Shown one piece after another: positions 25,748 through 36,855 of a stretch of 64,000 nt of DNA. Source of the DNA: Oscarella lobularis (taxonomy: Eukaryota; Porifera; Homoscleromorpha; Homosclerophorida; Oscarellidae); assembly GCF_947507565.1 (NCBI RefSeq), contig NC_089187.1, forward strand, positions 1,922,001 through 1,986,000. Direction: 5' to 3'. The notes beneath the pieces were generated by a model that worked only from the letters and a program-made list of their open reading frames with translations, was not told the origin of the DNA and did no database searches. The number at the start of each line of letters is the position of its first letter. Position 1 is the stretch's first letter. The translations under genes were made by a program, and so were the position numbers.

Positions 25748-28700
25748 ATGGCGAAAACCTGCTTAGCGCAATTTTTATTACTCCTTTCTAGCTGCGCAAT
25801 CCGCTTTGCAGCGGCGTCGAATTGTGCATGTAATTTGCGTCAATTGCACAAATTTATTCACTAATCGAGACTCCATCGTCTAGTCGATTGCACTTATACC
25901 GAATGGACGCCTTGGAGTTACAGTTACTCACGCGGATCCTATCCGTGGAACACTGAAAAGCGCCACTTCCGAAAGCGATCGGTCATTCAATTCGATTACG
26001 GAAGCGGGACCCCGTGTCCGGCGCTCACAGACGATACGCTCATATCCAAGACAAGTTGCCCCGTCGTGAACACAAGCTCAAAACCCTATCTTATAAAATA
26101 CATTATCGAAGACGCGAGAGCTGATATGACAGGGACTGGTTCGTGTTATGTAAGGTTTAGAACAAGGACAAAAGAATGACGTTTGTATGAATTCCGTTTT
26201 TTGCTACATCTAGACAAACGGCAACTGCGACTCGAAAATTTTGTTCCAAGAAGTGGTCGGGGACGGAGCGCAATGCGATGACGGCAGGACGCTTGATAAA
26301 TCGGACAAGTGCAAAATATATCGTGATCTCAGAGACAGGGAGTCCGCCACGTGCTTTGGAACGCATTACATCTGCCGGTGGTGCGAGTACCAGGACGGCT
26401 ACACGTGCACGCTGAAGGGCGGCATTTGCGTTATTGATTCGTTATGTCGTGGACAATTCGTAAAGAATCCGGATAACCAATGCCAGGTTAGCTGCTCCCA
26501 CGCAATTACAAAGGCAGATTCTAAGCCGGGGCTCCTTTAACTGCCTTTCCCTTTCCCTGGTCTCCGACGAGAACTTTATCCCAACAACTAGGGAAAGGGA
26601 TCTGGCGCAAGCGAGACAAAATAGAACTGACCTCTTCATTTTCGGTGCAGTGGTGCGACGTCTGTTCGCAGAAGGACGCGTGGACGAACATGAACGGGCA
26701 GCTGTGCGACGACGGCGAACTCTGCACAAAAGACGACCAGTGCCGCGATGGCACGTGCGTCGGGACGCCTTTTACCTGCGAAAGTTGCGAAGAGTGCTCC
26801 GGCGACGGCTGCAAAGTGAAGGACGGCTTCTGTGCGATCGACAACGTCTGCTACAATGACCAGGATCCAAATCCCAGCAACGAAGAGTGTCTGGTGAGAT
26901 GAATTATTACCCGTTGCATGTCCTTAATTTGCCCATTTTATCTTTGTCATTCAGATATGCGACTCATCGACGTCCAAGTCCGTCTGGACTTCGCGAAATG
27001 CGAATTGCGACGACAACGACCCTTGCACGTACAACGACTTTTGCCAGACCGATGGCCTGTGCAAAGGCGTTCTCCTCTCCTGCAATCTTCCATGTGAATC
27101 GTGCGACGGGACGAATGCGTGTCAAGTCGACGGGTGCGTGATCGACGGCGCGTGCGGCTGTCTCGTCGACGGCGAGTGCTACGCAGACGGCGCCGAAAAT
27201 CCGGCCAATCAGTGCCAATTCTGTCACACGGGAAACAGCCGAACGGCGTGGACCGACTACGCCGACGGAAAGGAGTGCAATGACAGCGATCCGTGCACGA
27301 GAGATGACAAGTGTCACTTTCAAATTCAATCGGCGATCTGCAGCGGAATCGACTTTTCGTCGGAATCCGCCTGCATGGAAGTGAGTCCGTGCGTCAAGGA
27401 GACGTACTGCGACGGCACCGAGTGTCGGCCCGTCTACTACGCGACCGATCGTCAGTGCTATGCAAATGCTGACAAATGCGACTATCCGGACCTGTTCTGT
27501 AGCGGCAATCACGCCGAGTGTCGCTACTGCGTCAACGAGGGCGCGTGCACGTCGGTGACGCCGGCGAACTCGCCCAAGCCCGTTCGCGGCGTCGACTTGC
27601 GCTACGCGGCGACGTTCGTCTACAAGACGGGAACGTCCGAGTATCTCGACGTCGTTTACGCGCCGAACGGGAACGGCTATCTGATGTTGACGAGTGCAAG
27701 CACAATTCAAATTCGATTTCAGAACTACACCGTGCCGTGCGACGACGTCACGTTTCACTGGCGTATTGTTCGCACAGTTGACGACGTCGTCGTCTATTCG
27801 CAGGTCGACGAAGCGAGCAGCGACGGAACGTTGGATGTCGAGGCGGTCGACAAATTGTCGCTCGACAACGGCGCGGTCTATCGAATTGTCGTCGATGCGA
27901 GAAACGTGCGAAACGTAAGTTCAATCGACGAGTCTGAGAATATTTTGGTCGACACGACGGCTCCCCTTATGGGAGACGTGTACGACGGAAGCGCCGTCGA
28001 AGGCGACCGCGACTATCAGACAAGTACGACGACGATTACGGCGCATTGGGACCCGGATGCCTTGCTCGACGACGAAAGCGGCATGGATACGAGTTCGTAC
28101 GAGATTGCTGTCGGAACGACGGCCGGCGGCACTGACGTCAGCGACTACGTTTACGCCAACGTGTCAAGCGCGACCGTAGACGGTTTGAATCTTAACGACG
28201 GCGTGACGTATTATGTGACGTTGAAGGTGGCCAATTTGGCTGGGCTCGTTTCGACGGCTTCGTCGGACGGCGTCACTGTCGACGTCACGGAACCCGTTCC
28301 CGGAACTCTGGCGATCGTCGCCAGTACGATGGATCCAAGCCAAATCGACTACATTGCGAATCGGACGAATCGAATAGATGCTTATCTTAGCGACTGTCAA
28401 GATCCCGAGAGCGGTATATTGGAAACGGAGTATCGCGTTTGCGTTCGAAAGGTTACCGAGACGACGGACACGGCGTGCAACGACGATCGCGTCTACACCT
28501 GTTCCGATCCTCTCTCGTGCTTCATGGACATTGAACTTGACGTATACAAAGACAGCGAAATCCTCGATGAGGACGCTTTGATGTCCGGGTATTACTACAC
28601 TGTTATTCTTCAAGTGACAAACGGTGCTGGAGCCGCTGTGACGCTTTCCTCCAATGCTGTTCTAGTCGACTATAGTGCGCCGACGGTCGGCACGGTGCTC

Positions 28701-31700
28701 GACGGCACGTCCGATCCTGAAGCGGACTTCCAGGCCGACAATACGTCTCTTCATGCCCGGTGGTCTGGCATAAAAGACGAGCAGAGTACACTCGATTATT
28801 GCCAGTTGGCCGTCTTCAAAAATTTTGGCCTACCCGGCGAGAAAATCGTCTCGCCGTTCGAAGACGTTCCGACTGAAGGCGAAACGACCGTGACGAACCT
28901 CGTTCTTTATACAGGAACACGTTACTATTCCGTCGTCAAGTGCTACAACAAAGCCGGACTATTCTCTCACTCGTCATCAGACGGGGTCTTCATTGACGCC
29001 TTTCCTCCGACGCCGACCGAAATCAAAGACATTCGCTACGAAGAGAACTTAGCCGACGTGAACGCCGACGCCGACTTTCAGACATCGTTGGACGGAATCA
29101 AAACAAAGTGGAAAGTCTTCTCGGCGGCCAGCGGTCTCGACGTTTGTAGTTGGTCGTTGAACGACGGTGACTGGACGCAGATACCACCCTACAACGCAAC
29201 TCACGTTCTCACCATACAGCTGAACGAAGGCGACTTGTATGTCGCTGCCGTTCAATGTACGAGTTTCTCGGGACTTACGACGACGGTGAAATCGGACGGA
29301 ATTACGCCCGACTCGACAGGGCCGATTGCCGGCGTTGTTGTTGACTTGTGTCCCGATTTCTGCGGCGTTGATGACGACATTTCGTACACATCGAGCGTCG
29401 ACGTTCTGCGCTTTCGCTGGGACGGCTTTGGCGACGACGAAAGCGGCATCGCGTCGTACGCTTGGAATTACGACGAAACGTGCGCCGGCTTCTTTCTCCT
29501 AGCTGAATTTCGCGAAGTTCCCGAAGGCCAAACTGAGGTGATTGGCAACGTCACGCTCGTTCAGAACACCGTCTACTGTGTCGCCGTTCGCGCCACAAAT
29601 GGAGCCGGGCTAAAAATCGATGCCCAAAGCGACGGCTTTCGAGTCGATCACACGCCGCCGGACGAAGTCGCCGCGATGGACGGCACGAGTCCGACAGCCG
29701 ACATCGACTCGCAGACTGAGAGTACGTCGATTACGTTCACGTGGTCGTTGATTACAGACGCCGAATCGTACATACTCGAGCTCGAAGTCGGTCTCGGCAC
29801 GGCGCCGAACGAAGACGACGTCGTTCCCTTGACGCCCTTAGGAAACGCGACGACGACTTACACGTTCGACAGCCTCGATCTCGTTGTCGGTCAGGTCTAC
29901 TTTTCGAAAGTTTGCGCAACGAACGGCGCCCGTTTGACGACGTGCGTTCACACGGACGGCATCCTAATTGACGAACCGCCGCCCGTTGGAGACACCGGTG
30001 TCGAAATTGGCGTCGTGCCGCCGCCTATTCACTATCAGGCGAACGAAACGCATCTGTTCGCTTACTGGTACAAATATCCGGCTTCGACAATCGTCGGTCA
30101 CTTCGCTATGGGAATCGGAACGTCGGATCAGGATCCGGACGTCATGGACTATGTCGATGTTGGAACGAATGTCTCGTACGACACCGACGTTTCTCTTCAG
30201 GCGGGCGCTACATACTACGCTCTCGTAAAATTGTTTGATCTTTCTGGTGGAGAAAAAGAGACTACGCCTTCTTATGGCGTGGTTGTTGACAATACACCGC
30301 CAATTGCGCCGGCGACCGTCCAACTTCGCATACTAAGCGAAATGATCATCGAGGCATCGTGGGACGATTTTGCGGAAGACGAATCGTTTGTTCGTTATTA
30401 CAAATGGGCGGTTGGTACGAGTCCTTGCGGCGCCGAAGTCCATCCGTATACGAACGTGGGTCAACAAACAACGGCGAATCGACAAATTGAATTCGTTTCG
30501 GGTCTCACGTATTACGTTGCCGTCTCAGCGTTGAACGCCGCTGGACTGACGTCAAAGGCATGCTCCGACGGTGTTCTATACGACGATAGCCCGCCTGTTG
30601 CCGGAAACGTCCGAGACGGCTGGGAAACGGGTAAGGATATTGACTACGAGACGAAAGAGATGACGATCGCGGCGAATTGGGACTCGTTCGTGGACGGCGA
30701 TAGCGGGGTGACGAGGTGCTTCGTCGGAATCGGAACCAGTCGCGTTCTCGCCGACAAATCGCCTTTCGTCGAAGTGTCGCCTAGCGTAACTCTGTACGAG
30801 TTCGTCGGCGTCGCTTTGGAGCCTGGAAAGACGTTTTACGCTCTCGTCAACTGCACAAACGGCGTCGGCATGGCGATACTTGGGTCTTCAGATGGTGTCG
30901 TAGTTGACGACACTCCGCCCGTCGCGGGCACTGTAACGACGCTCCGGTATCAGTCGTCTTCGAGCGAGCTGCAAGCGTGGTGGAAAAATTTTAGCGATGC
31001 GGAGAGTTTCGTGTACGTATGCGACTGGGCGATCGGAACCGAGGAGAATCCTGAACAAGTGCAGAAGTTTCAGAGTGTTTTCCTGAATGAAAAAGCCGTC
31101 GCAAATGGGCTTTCTCTAAGCACTGGTGTCTCGTATATCGTCACCGTTCAGTGTAGTAACGGTGCCGGTCTGTCCGCTAGTGCGTCGTCCGACGGTCTGA
31201 TCGTCGACGTGTCTTCGCCCGACGGCGGTAACGTTTACGACGGCGCTGAAGGCGACATTGATTGGCACGATTCCACGATTGGCATTGATTCGCACTGGTC
31301 GGACTTCAGCGATCCCGAAAGTGGCATTGTCCAGTACAAGTGGTTTCTTGGAACGTACGCAGGTGGCTGCGAAGTCGCTTCGGTGTTGAACCTTCCGCCG
31401 GACTCGACTTCGTACAGCTGCGAGCAATGCGTTTTCCTCGCTGGAATGAGATACTATATAACGGTCGTCGCTGTGAACGGAGCGGGACTAAAAATGAGCA
31501 ACGCTTCCGACGGTTTCGTCGTTGATCTAACGGAACCCAATTCGGGAATTTTGTCTGATGCCAAATGGGCGACGAACGATTGGCTGCAGTTCACGTGGAC
31601 CGGCGGCGACGACTACGAAAGCGGACCGCCGCAGTGCGTTCTTGTAGCAATAGGCAGTGAAGGCGCGTTGACCCAGAATCCGCTGCAAAGCAACACCAAC

Positions 31701-34049
31701 CAAGTAGTCTTCGTCGAGAGAACGAGTCTTCCCGAAGCCGACGTTCTGACGTTATCAATCAATTGCACAGATCAAGCCGGCATGTCGAGCGCGTCGCCGA
31801 TCATAACCGTCGACGCTTCTCCTCCCATTCAAGGTGCCGTTTATCTGCTTTACTACGACGCCTTCTCCATAACAATCAGATGGGACCACTTTTATGATCC
31901 AGAATCGGCGCTTACGACGATGACGTTCCGCTTTAGCACCGCTTTTTTTAACGAAAGCGTCTCCACTTCGGCATCGGACACTCAGTATACCTATCGTGCT
32001 CCAAACGCAGTAGGAGTGATTGGAAACGTGTACGACGTTTCAGCGAGCGCTCGCAGTGCAGTCGGTCTCCAATCGCCGTCCGTCGTCGAAACTTTCAACT
32101 TCAGCCATCCCCAATCCTCACTTGACTTCAATTACTGCTGCGACATAGAACTCTCACTCCCCTCTAATACGACAATTCGTACCCGGTGGAATTGGCGATG
32201 CGGACTCAACGACGAATCTACTCGACTTGGATACCGTTACAGATACAGCATTGGAACCGTTCCTGATGGAAGCCAGATACTCGACTTTACGAACGTCGGT
32301 ACGGCGAGAGAGGCGCTCTGCGATGACTGCGAGCTCATCCAAGCTGCTGACTACTACGTGACATTGCACGCATCTTCGGACGACTTTCAAACGTACAGTA
32401 GTCGACAGTCGAGTCCGTTTCTTATCGATCTGACGCCGCCCGTGTCTTCTGAGCCCGTGCAGGATGGGCTGCAAGGCGACAAAGACTACTACGAATACAA
32501 CGAAACGTTTGCCGCTACGTGGGTCGGTGTCCACGATCCCGAGACTTCCATCAAGTACTGCAACGCATCAGTGCTGGAGAAGAGCGGAGAAACAGTTGTA
32601 TGGAATATGGACGAGATTCCTCTTGCGACCGTTTCCGGCGTCCATTTGCCGTGGATTCACGCGCACACTTATCGCACTCGATTTCTCTGCGTATCGGGCG
32701 GCGGTCTGTGGGCCGCAAAAGAATCCGACGGCTTCACGGTCGACGCGACCCCTCCCACGGTAGGTCGCGTTGCTATGGCGATTTTGAACGGGTGGCGATC
32801 GTTTGCTAATGTCTCGGCAACGTGGTCGGGATTCAACGACGCCGAAAGCCGCATTGCTTTCTACAGTTGGTCTCTTGTCGAGACATCCAAACAGTACGTC
32901 GACGAATTCTTCGTATTCGTGGGAACTGAAACGTCTTTCACCGCAGTGGTGAATCTAACAAAGGGACATTGGTACGAAATTGTTGTTCGCGCGACGAACG
33001 GGGCCGGTTTACAATCGCACGGCAGTTCTTCCCCTACGGTGTACGACTTGACGGCGCCGGTCGGTTCCTACGTCAACGACGGCAATTTGAAAAACGACGT
33101 CGATTATCTGACGTCATCAAGAGGTTTCGAATCTTCGTGGGGCGAAATGATCGATCCCCAGACAAGAATCGTCGAATGCTTTTGGTATGTCGGTAGAGCG
33201 CCGAACAGCTCGAGCGTTCTATCGCCGCGTGCTGTCGCGGTCGGCGCGGGAAGCGGTCAATGCGACGACTGCGTGCTGAGCAGCGGTGTGCGATATTATT
33301 CCACGCTCTCGTGTTACAACGAAGCCGGACTTCAAGGCTTTCTTTCTTCCGACGGGGTTCTTGTCGATGTTTCGCCACCCGTCGCCGGCCGGGTTTACAG
33401 CGGCAACGCGCGATCTCTTCACATGCAGTATAGAAGTAATTTGCTCGCGACCAACTGCAGTTGGGAAAACTTTACTGACAAGGAGAGCGGAATTAGTATG
33501 TATACCGTGTGTTTGGGCAAGATGAAGGGCACGTGCGACGTGGCAGTAGCACAGGGACTCACCTCCAATATATCGCTGTGGACTTTCTCTGGGCTTGAAT
33601 TGGTAGACAAAGAATATTACTTCTGCACTGTCACGGCGCAAAATCGAGCTGGCCTAAATGCAACTGCGTCGTCGGAAGGCGTCAAAATTGACCTAACAAA
33701 GCCCATTGCCGGTACGGTTATTGACAGCTCTGACGGCAAGTCAGCCTGCAGATCAGACAACGCTACTACCATTGCTTCCTGGTCTCATTTTTCTGACGTG
33801 GAGTCGGGCATTGTCGAGTATGAGTGGGGTGTTGGAACGGCAGCGGGATCTGATGACGTTCTTCCCTTTGATTCTGTTGGTCTGAGTGAATCAGCGACAA
33901 GCAATGCCACGATGCCAGTCGGAATGGTGTATGTTTCGGTGAGGGCGACGAACGGTGCGGGATTGACGGTCGTTGGGGTTTCTGAAGGAAAACTGGTTTA
34001 TGAGTTTGGGCATGTTCCTCCGAGCTGTGTTTTGTTTGAGTCTTATTAG
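25748..34049 (+). CDS. Secreted TSP1 / CDDG-cysteine-rich / FN3-like repeat protein, paralogue of the giant gene
   Basis: Five exons splice in frame: 25748-25829, 25884-26149, 26214-26486, 26651-26893 and 26955-34049. They give 2652 aa. The first exon is a signal peptide (MAKTCLAQFLLLLSSC...). Exon 2 carries a TSP1-like start (CTYTEWTPWSYSYSRGSYP). Exons 3-5 carry repeated Cys-rich modules of the type 'CDDG..C...D.C..G.C.G....C..C', spaced like metazoan and bacterial DUF4215-type repeats. The last exon (7.1 kb) adds about 19 FN3-like 'VD.TPP' repeats of the kind found in gene 1. The protein ends within a partial repeat (...PPSCVLFESY) with no membrane segment or GPI signal, so it is likely secreted. 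An alternative in-frame ATG at 25694 exists; 25748 gives the cleaner signal peptide. Function is unknown; extracellular matrix or adhesion is inferred from the modules. Confidence 0.85.
27930..34030 (+). repeat. Array of about 19 FN3-like 'VD.TPP' repeats in gene 2
   Basis: The array opens with 'ILVDTTAPLMGDVYDG' and closes with a truncated unit. It shares the consensus of gene 1: W..F.D.ESGI, GVGT, and N.AGL....SDG. Units 7, 8 and 13-14 are the most divergent. The last units (33.4-33.7 kb) are the parent of the decayed copies at 62.5 and 63.1 kb. Confidence 0.8.
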
Positions 34050-36855
34050 GACGAGATGTGTTGTCAATGTGCTCCCACTGACAAGAGTATTAATTTTCGG
34101 TCATCCACCATTGACGAATCTCTACATGACAGATTAGCAGAAAATTTGGTATTAAACGACACCTAAATTACCTCCAAATCCATTGACCACCTAAACGCCT
34201 CAACTAAAGAAACATATACTACACCTAATTGCCCAATTCCTAAAGGCTAGGTAAGCACAAGAGTGTGATAAAATGACACCTAAATTACCTCGAATCCATT
34301 GGCCTAGATATAATTAAGCCTATATTCTAATCAACCTAAATTACCTCAAAAAATCCATTGATATCGTCTAACCGGGGTGGCGGCTGCCAGCTGAGCACGT
34401 TGGGGGAGGGAGCTACAAACCTAACTACTTTTTCCGGACATCCACCCTACCCTACTGGCAGCCACCCTAAACCCTAATGCAACGCATTGCGGTATCGTGG
34501 TTGCAGCGTGAGCACGAATGTAGAAATTGATGGACACTACAGTACAGCTTTTTGTTGTCCCCACTATGCTCCCTGTCTCGTACATAAGGAGACCCCATTA
34601 GCAATTTTTCAATTAGAAGAGGAGAGCTTCATGCCGTCGTTCCATTGCTCCACGCTCACGAGCCCCCACCCGCCCCTTAATCGTTTAGATTCAGTCGAAA
34701 ATCAAGTCTATGACTCGGGAGCCGAAGCAATGGCCCAACACATGCAATCCACAAGATATGCACGCGACAGAGGAGCACCCAACCCCCTACGTGCACGTCC
34801 TACACCCGCCGTGGAGGACCCAAAGGAATGCGGTGCAAACCTGTCTGTCTTCTCTTCATCTGGCGGGAGATCTTTGCTATCTCCTCCCCCGACTTTAACA
34901 CGTGATATTCTTCCGGTCCACATCGAGTGTTGGCACTAATGAGAAACGCGATACGAGTGACGTTTGACAGATGACAAAAATCGTACACGCGTTTGCTTAC
35001 GTATTTCGCAGCCGAAGCGACAACTACCGTTTCGATCTGCCTCGAGGAGCTTCGTCGCTTTTCTATAAAAAAAACGATGGCAGTGTAAGAAAGCGTCGTG
35101 GCACCAAAGGGGGGTGCACTTACAGGCGAGCGGAGGCGCGCGTTCGATCCTAATGAAAACGCACCATCGCGCGTAATGCTGCGCGATCTAGAATTTTTGA
35201 TCGTAGAGTTCGTTTTGTTGGCGGAAGCAGAGCGGGAACTCTAGCTCACCGATGCGATGGCACGTGGCGTTGTCCTCGCGCCGATCGAGGCGCAATCCTT
35301 CGCGAAGGATTGCGGGTATCCTGTGAAAACAGGCGTGATCACATTCCTTGTAGAAAATGGCGCTCTCACCGCCGTCTTGGGAGTCCCCGCCTTCGTTTTT
35401 CGGCCCGCCGCGAGGCGCGGTGCGCTTTCTCGGCCGCCTCGGACGCAAAGACGAACGGACGCAAAGACGAACGTGACGTGGCCGCCTGCGGTTGGAGTGG
35501 CGAGTGTCAGTCCACTCACAACGAAGCTCGGGCCGACAATGATGAGCTGCTGGATGAGCTGATGACTGCGCTGTAACGTGCGTAGTCGTATCACGTGAGT
35601 CTTTCGTGTCTCTCGAGTATCCGATCGAATCACGCTCGAACGCTATCGCGTGAGAGCGAATCATCAAAGGAAAGAAAATTTTCGATTGTTTTTCTAAAGT
35701 AGAACACAGAACGATGCTATCTCGCGAAAAAAAGTCGTGCATTGCTCAGAAATGTCAACTTCGGACGAATCTGCAGAAGCGAATGACGACCCTGTATTTA
35801 TTAATATAGGATTTTAGATCGTTAGAATTTTTCCAATATTTTTCAGACCGATATCTCAGCTTTGCAGAGTAGCGGTACTCTCACTCGTGCAGATTATCAT
35901 AGTACGTACATATGAAGTACCTGTCCTATAATTTAATGTTGCATATGACAGTAAGAGTTGGTGTGTTCAGCAATAGCATATAATGTGACATTTACTTCAA
36001 AGCAGGCCAACTCCTTTCGCTTGCTGCAGTCTGGAAAATGGTAACGTCATCATACCAGCAAGGAAATCCATGGGCATTTATAACCCAAACTGTATTTTAG
36101 TAAAGAATATTTTACTGTATGGATTAGTTGAGGTTTTCTTCTCTGGAACGCCCTGTTCTATCACGACCTTACATTTCTATGTATAAATATTCAAGCCGCA
36201 ATCAGTGAAGTAAGAAAAAACGAAAACGGAGCCTCCTTGTCATCCTCTCTTTACGTTCAACTATATGCCCCTAAAAGACATGTACTTAGATAATTAATAT
36301 TTATATGTTCATTAAATAATGACCAACGTCGAGATCGTCTTGAAACTCCTTTTCTCCTTCAAGAAGAAAACAGACGGCGTTCAGTTAAAGCTTTGATCCC
36401 GCAATGACGTTAAATTAGAGCTGCTCGCCGGACGTCGCTTTTCACTGACCTTTATTATCTCAGCAACAACGCCCATTTCTGACGACAGCTGTAGTGTAGA
36501 GCGATTCAGAGACAACTAGAAAACGCCCTTGTGAACTCGAGATACGCGAACAAAGGTTTTTTCCTACCTCAACGGGAGCCTCTCCGGCTCCCTCCCTGCA
36601 CAAGCTTAGGCGGAGTGAAACAATGTGTGTACGTCGAGTGCACTGCCTCTGCCATGCATGTCTACTTCTTAGTAGATACATCCCTCTATACATTGAACTG
36701 TGCTTTGCACTACAACTTGGAGAACACATTTCGTGCAAAGCTCACATTCACAGACTCAACAAAAACATCAACGCGAACAGAAAAAACGGAAAACAAAACC
36801 CTGAAAACCATCTACGACGGACCGGTGACACGGTTTCGTAAGCGCTCCACTAGTT
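34050..36855. other. Intergenic region with short dispersed repeats
   Basis: This is the 3' flank of gene 2 and of the convergent cadherin gene. Three imperfect copies of 'gacacctaaattacctc' followed by 'aatccattg' lie at 34158, 34275 and 34333. A GC-rich block at 35190-35640 is open on both strands (184 aa on the minus strand, 35742-35188), but I recognise no family in any frame. The rest is AT-rich with no supported gene. If the cadherin gene has further 3' exons they would lie in 36000-36850; I could not identify any. Confidence 0.45.
34158..34361 (+). repeat. Three imperfect direct repeats, about 29 bp
   Basis: Copies at 34158-34186, 34275-34302 and 34333-34361 share the core 'acctaaattacctc' followed by 'aatccattg'. 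They have irregular spacing (117 and 58 bp) and lie just downstream of gene 2. They may be remnants of a small non-autonomous element; no target-site duplication or terminal repeat was identified. Confidence 0.5.

Noticed and set aside
26964-27758. 264-codon minus-strand frame opposite gene 2
   Set aside because: Antisense shadow of the cysteine-rich exon, which has clear domains and consistent splicing.
35188-35742. 184-codon minus-strand frame and overlapping open frames on both strands in a GC-rich block
   Set aside because: All frames are open because stops are rare in this composition. None shows a recognisable domain, signal peptide or splice context.
36460-36738. Candidate last exon of the cadherin gene (minus-strand frame of 92 codons)
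   Set aside because: No transmembrane helix or cadherin motif, and no acceptor in phase that I can support.
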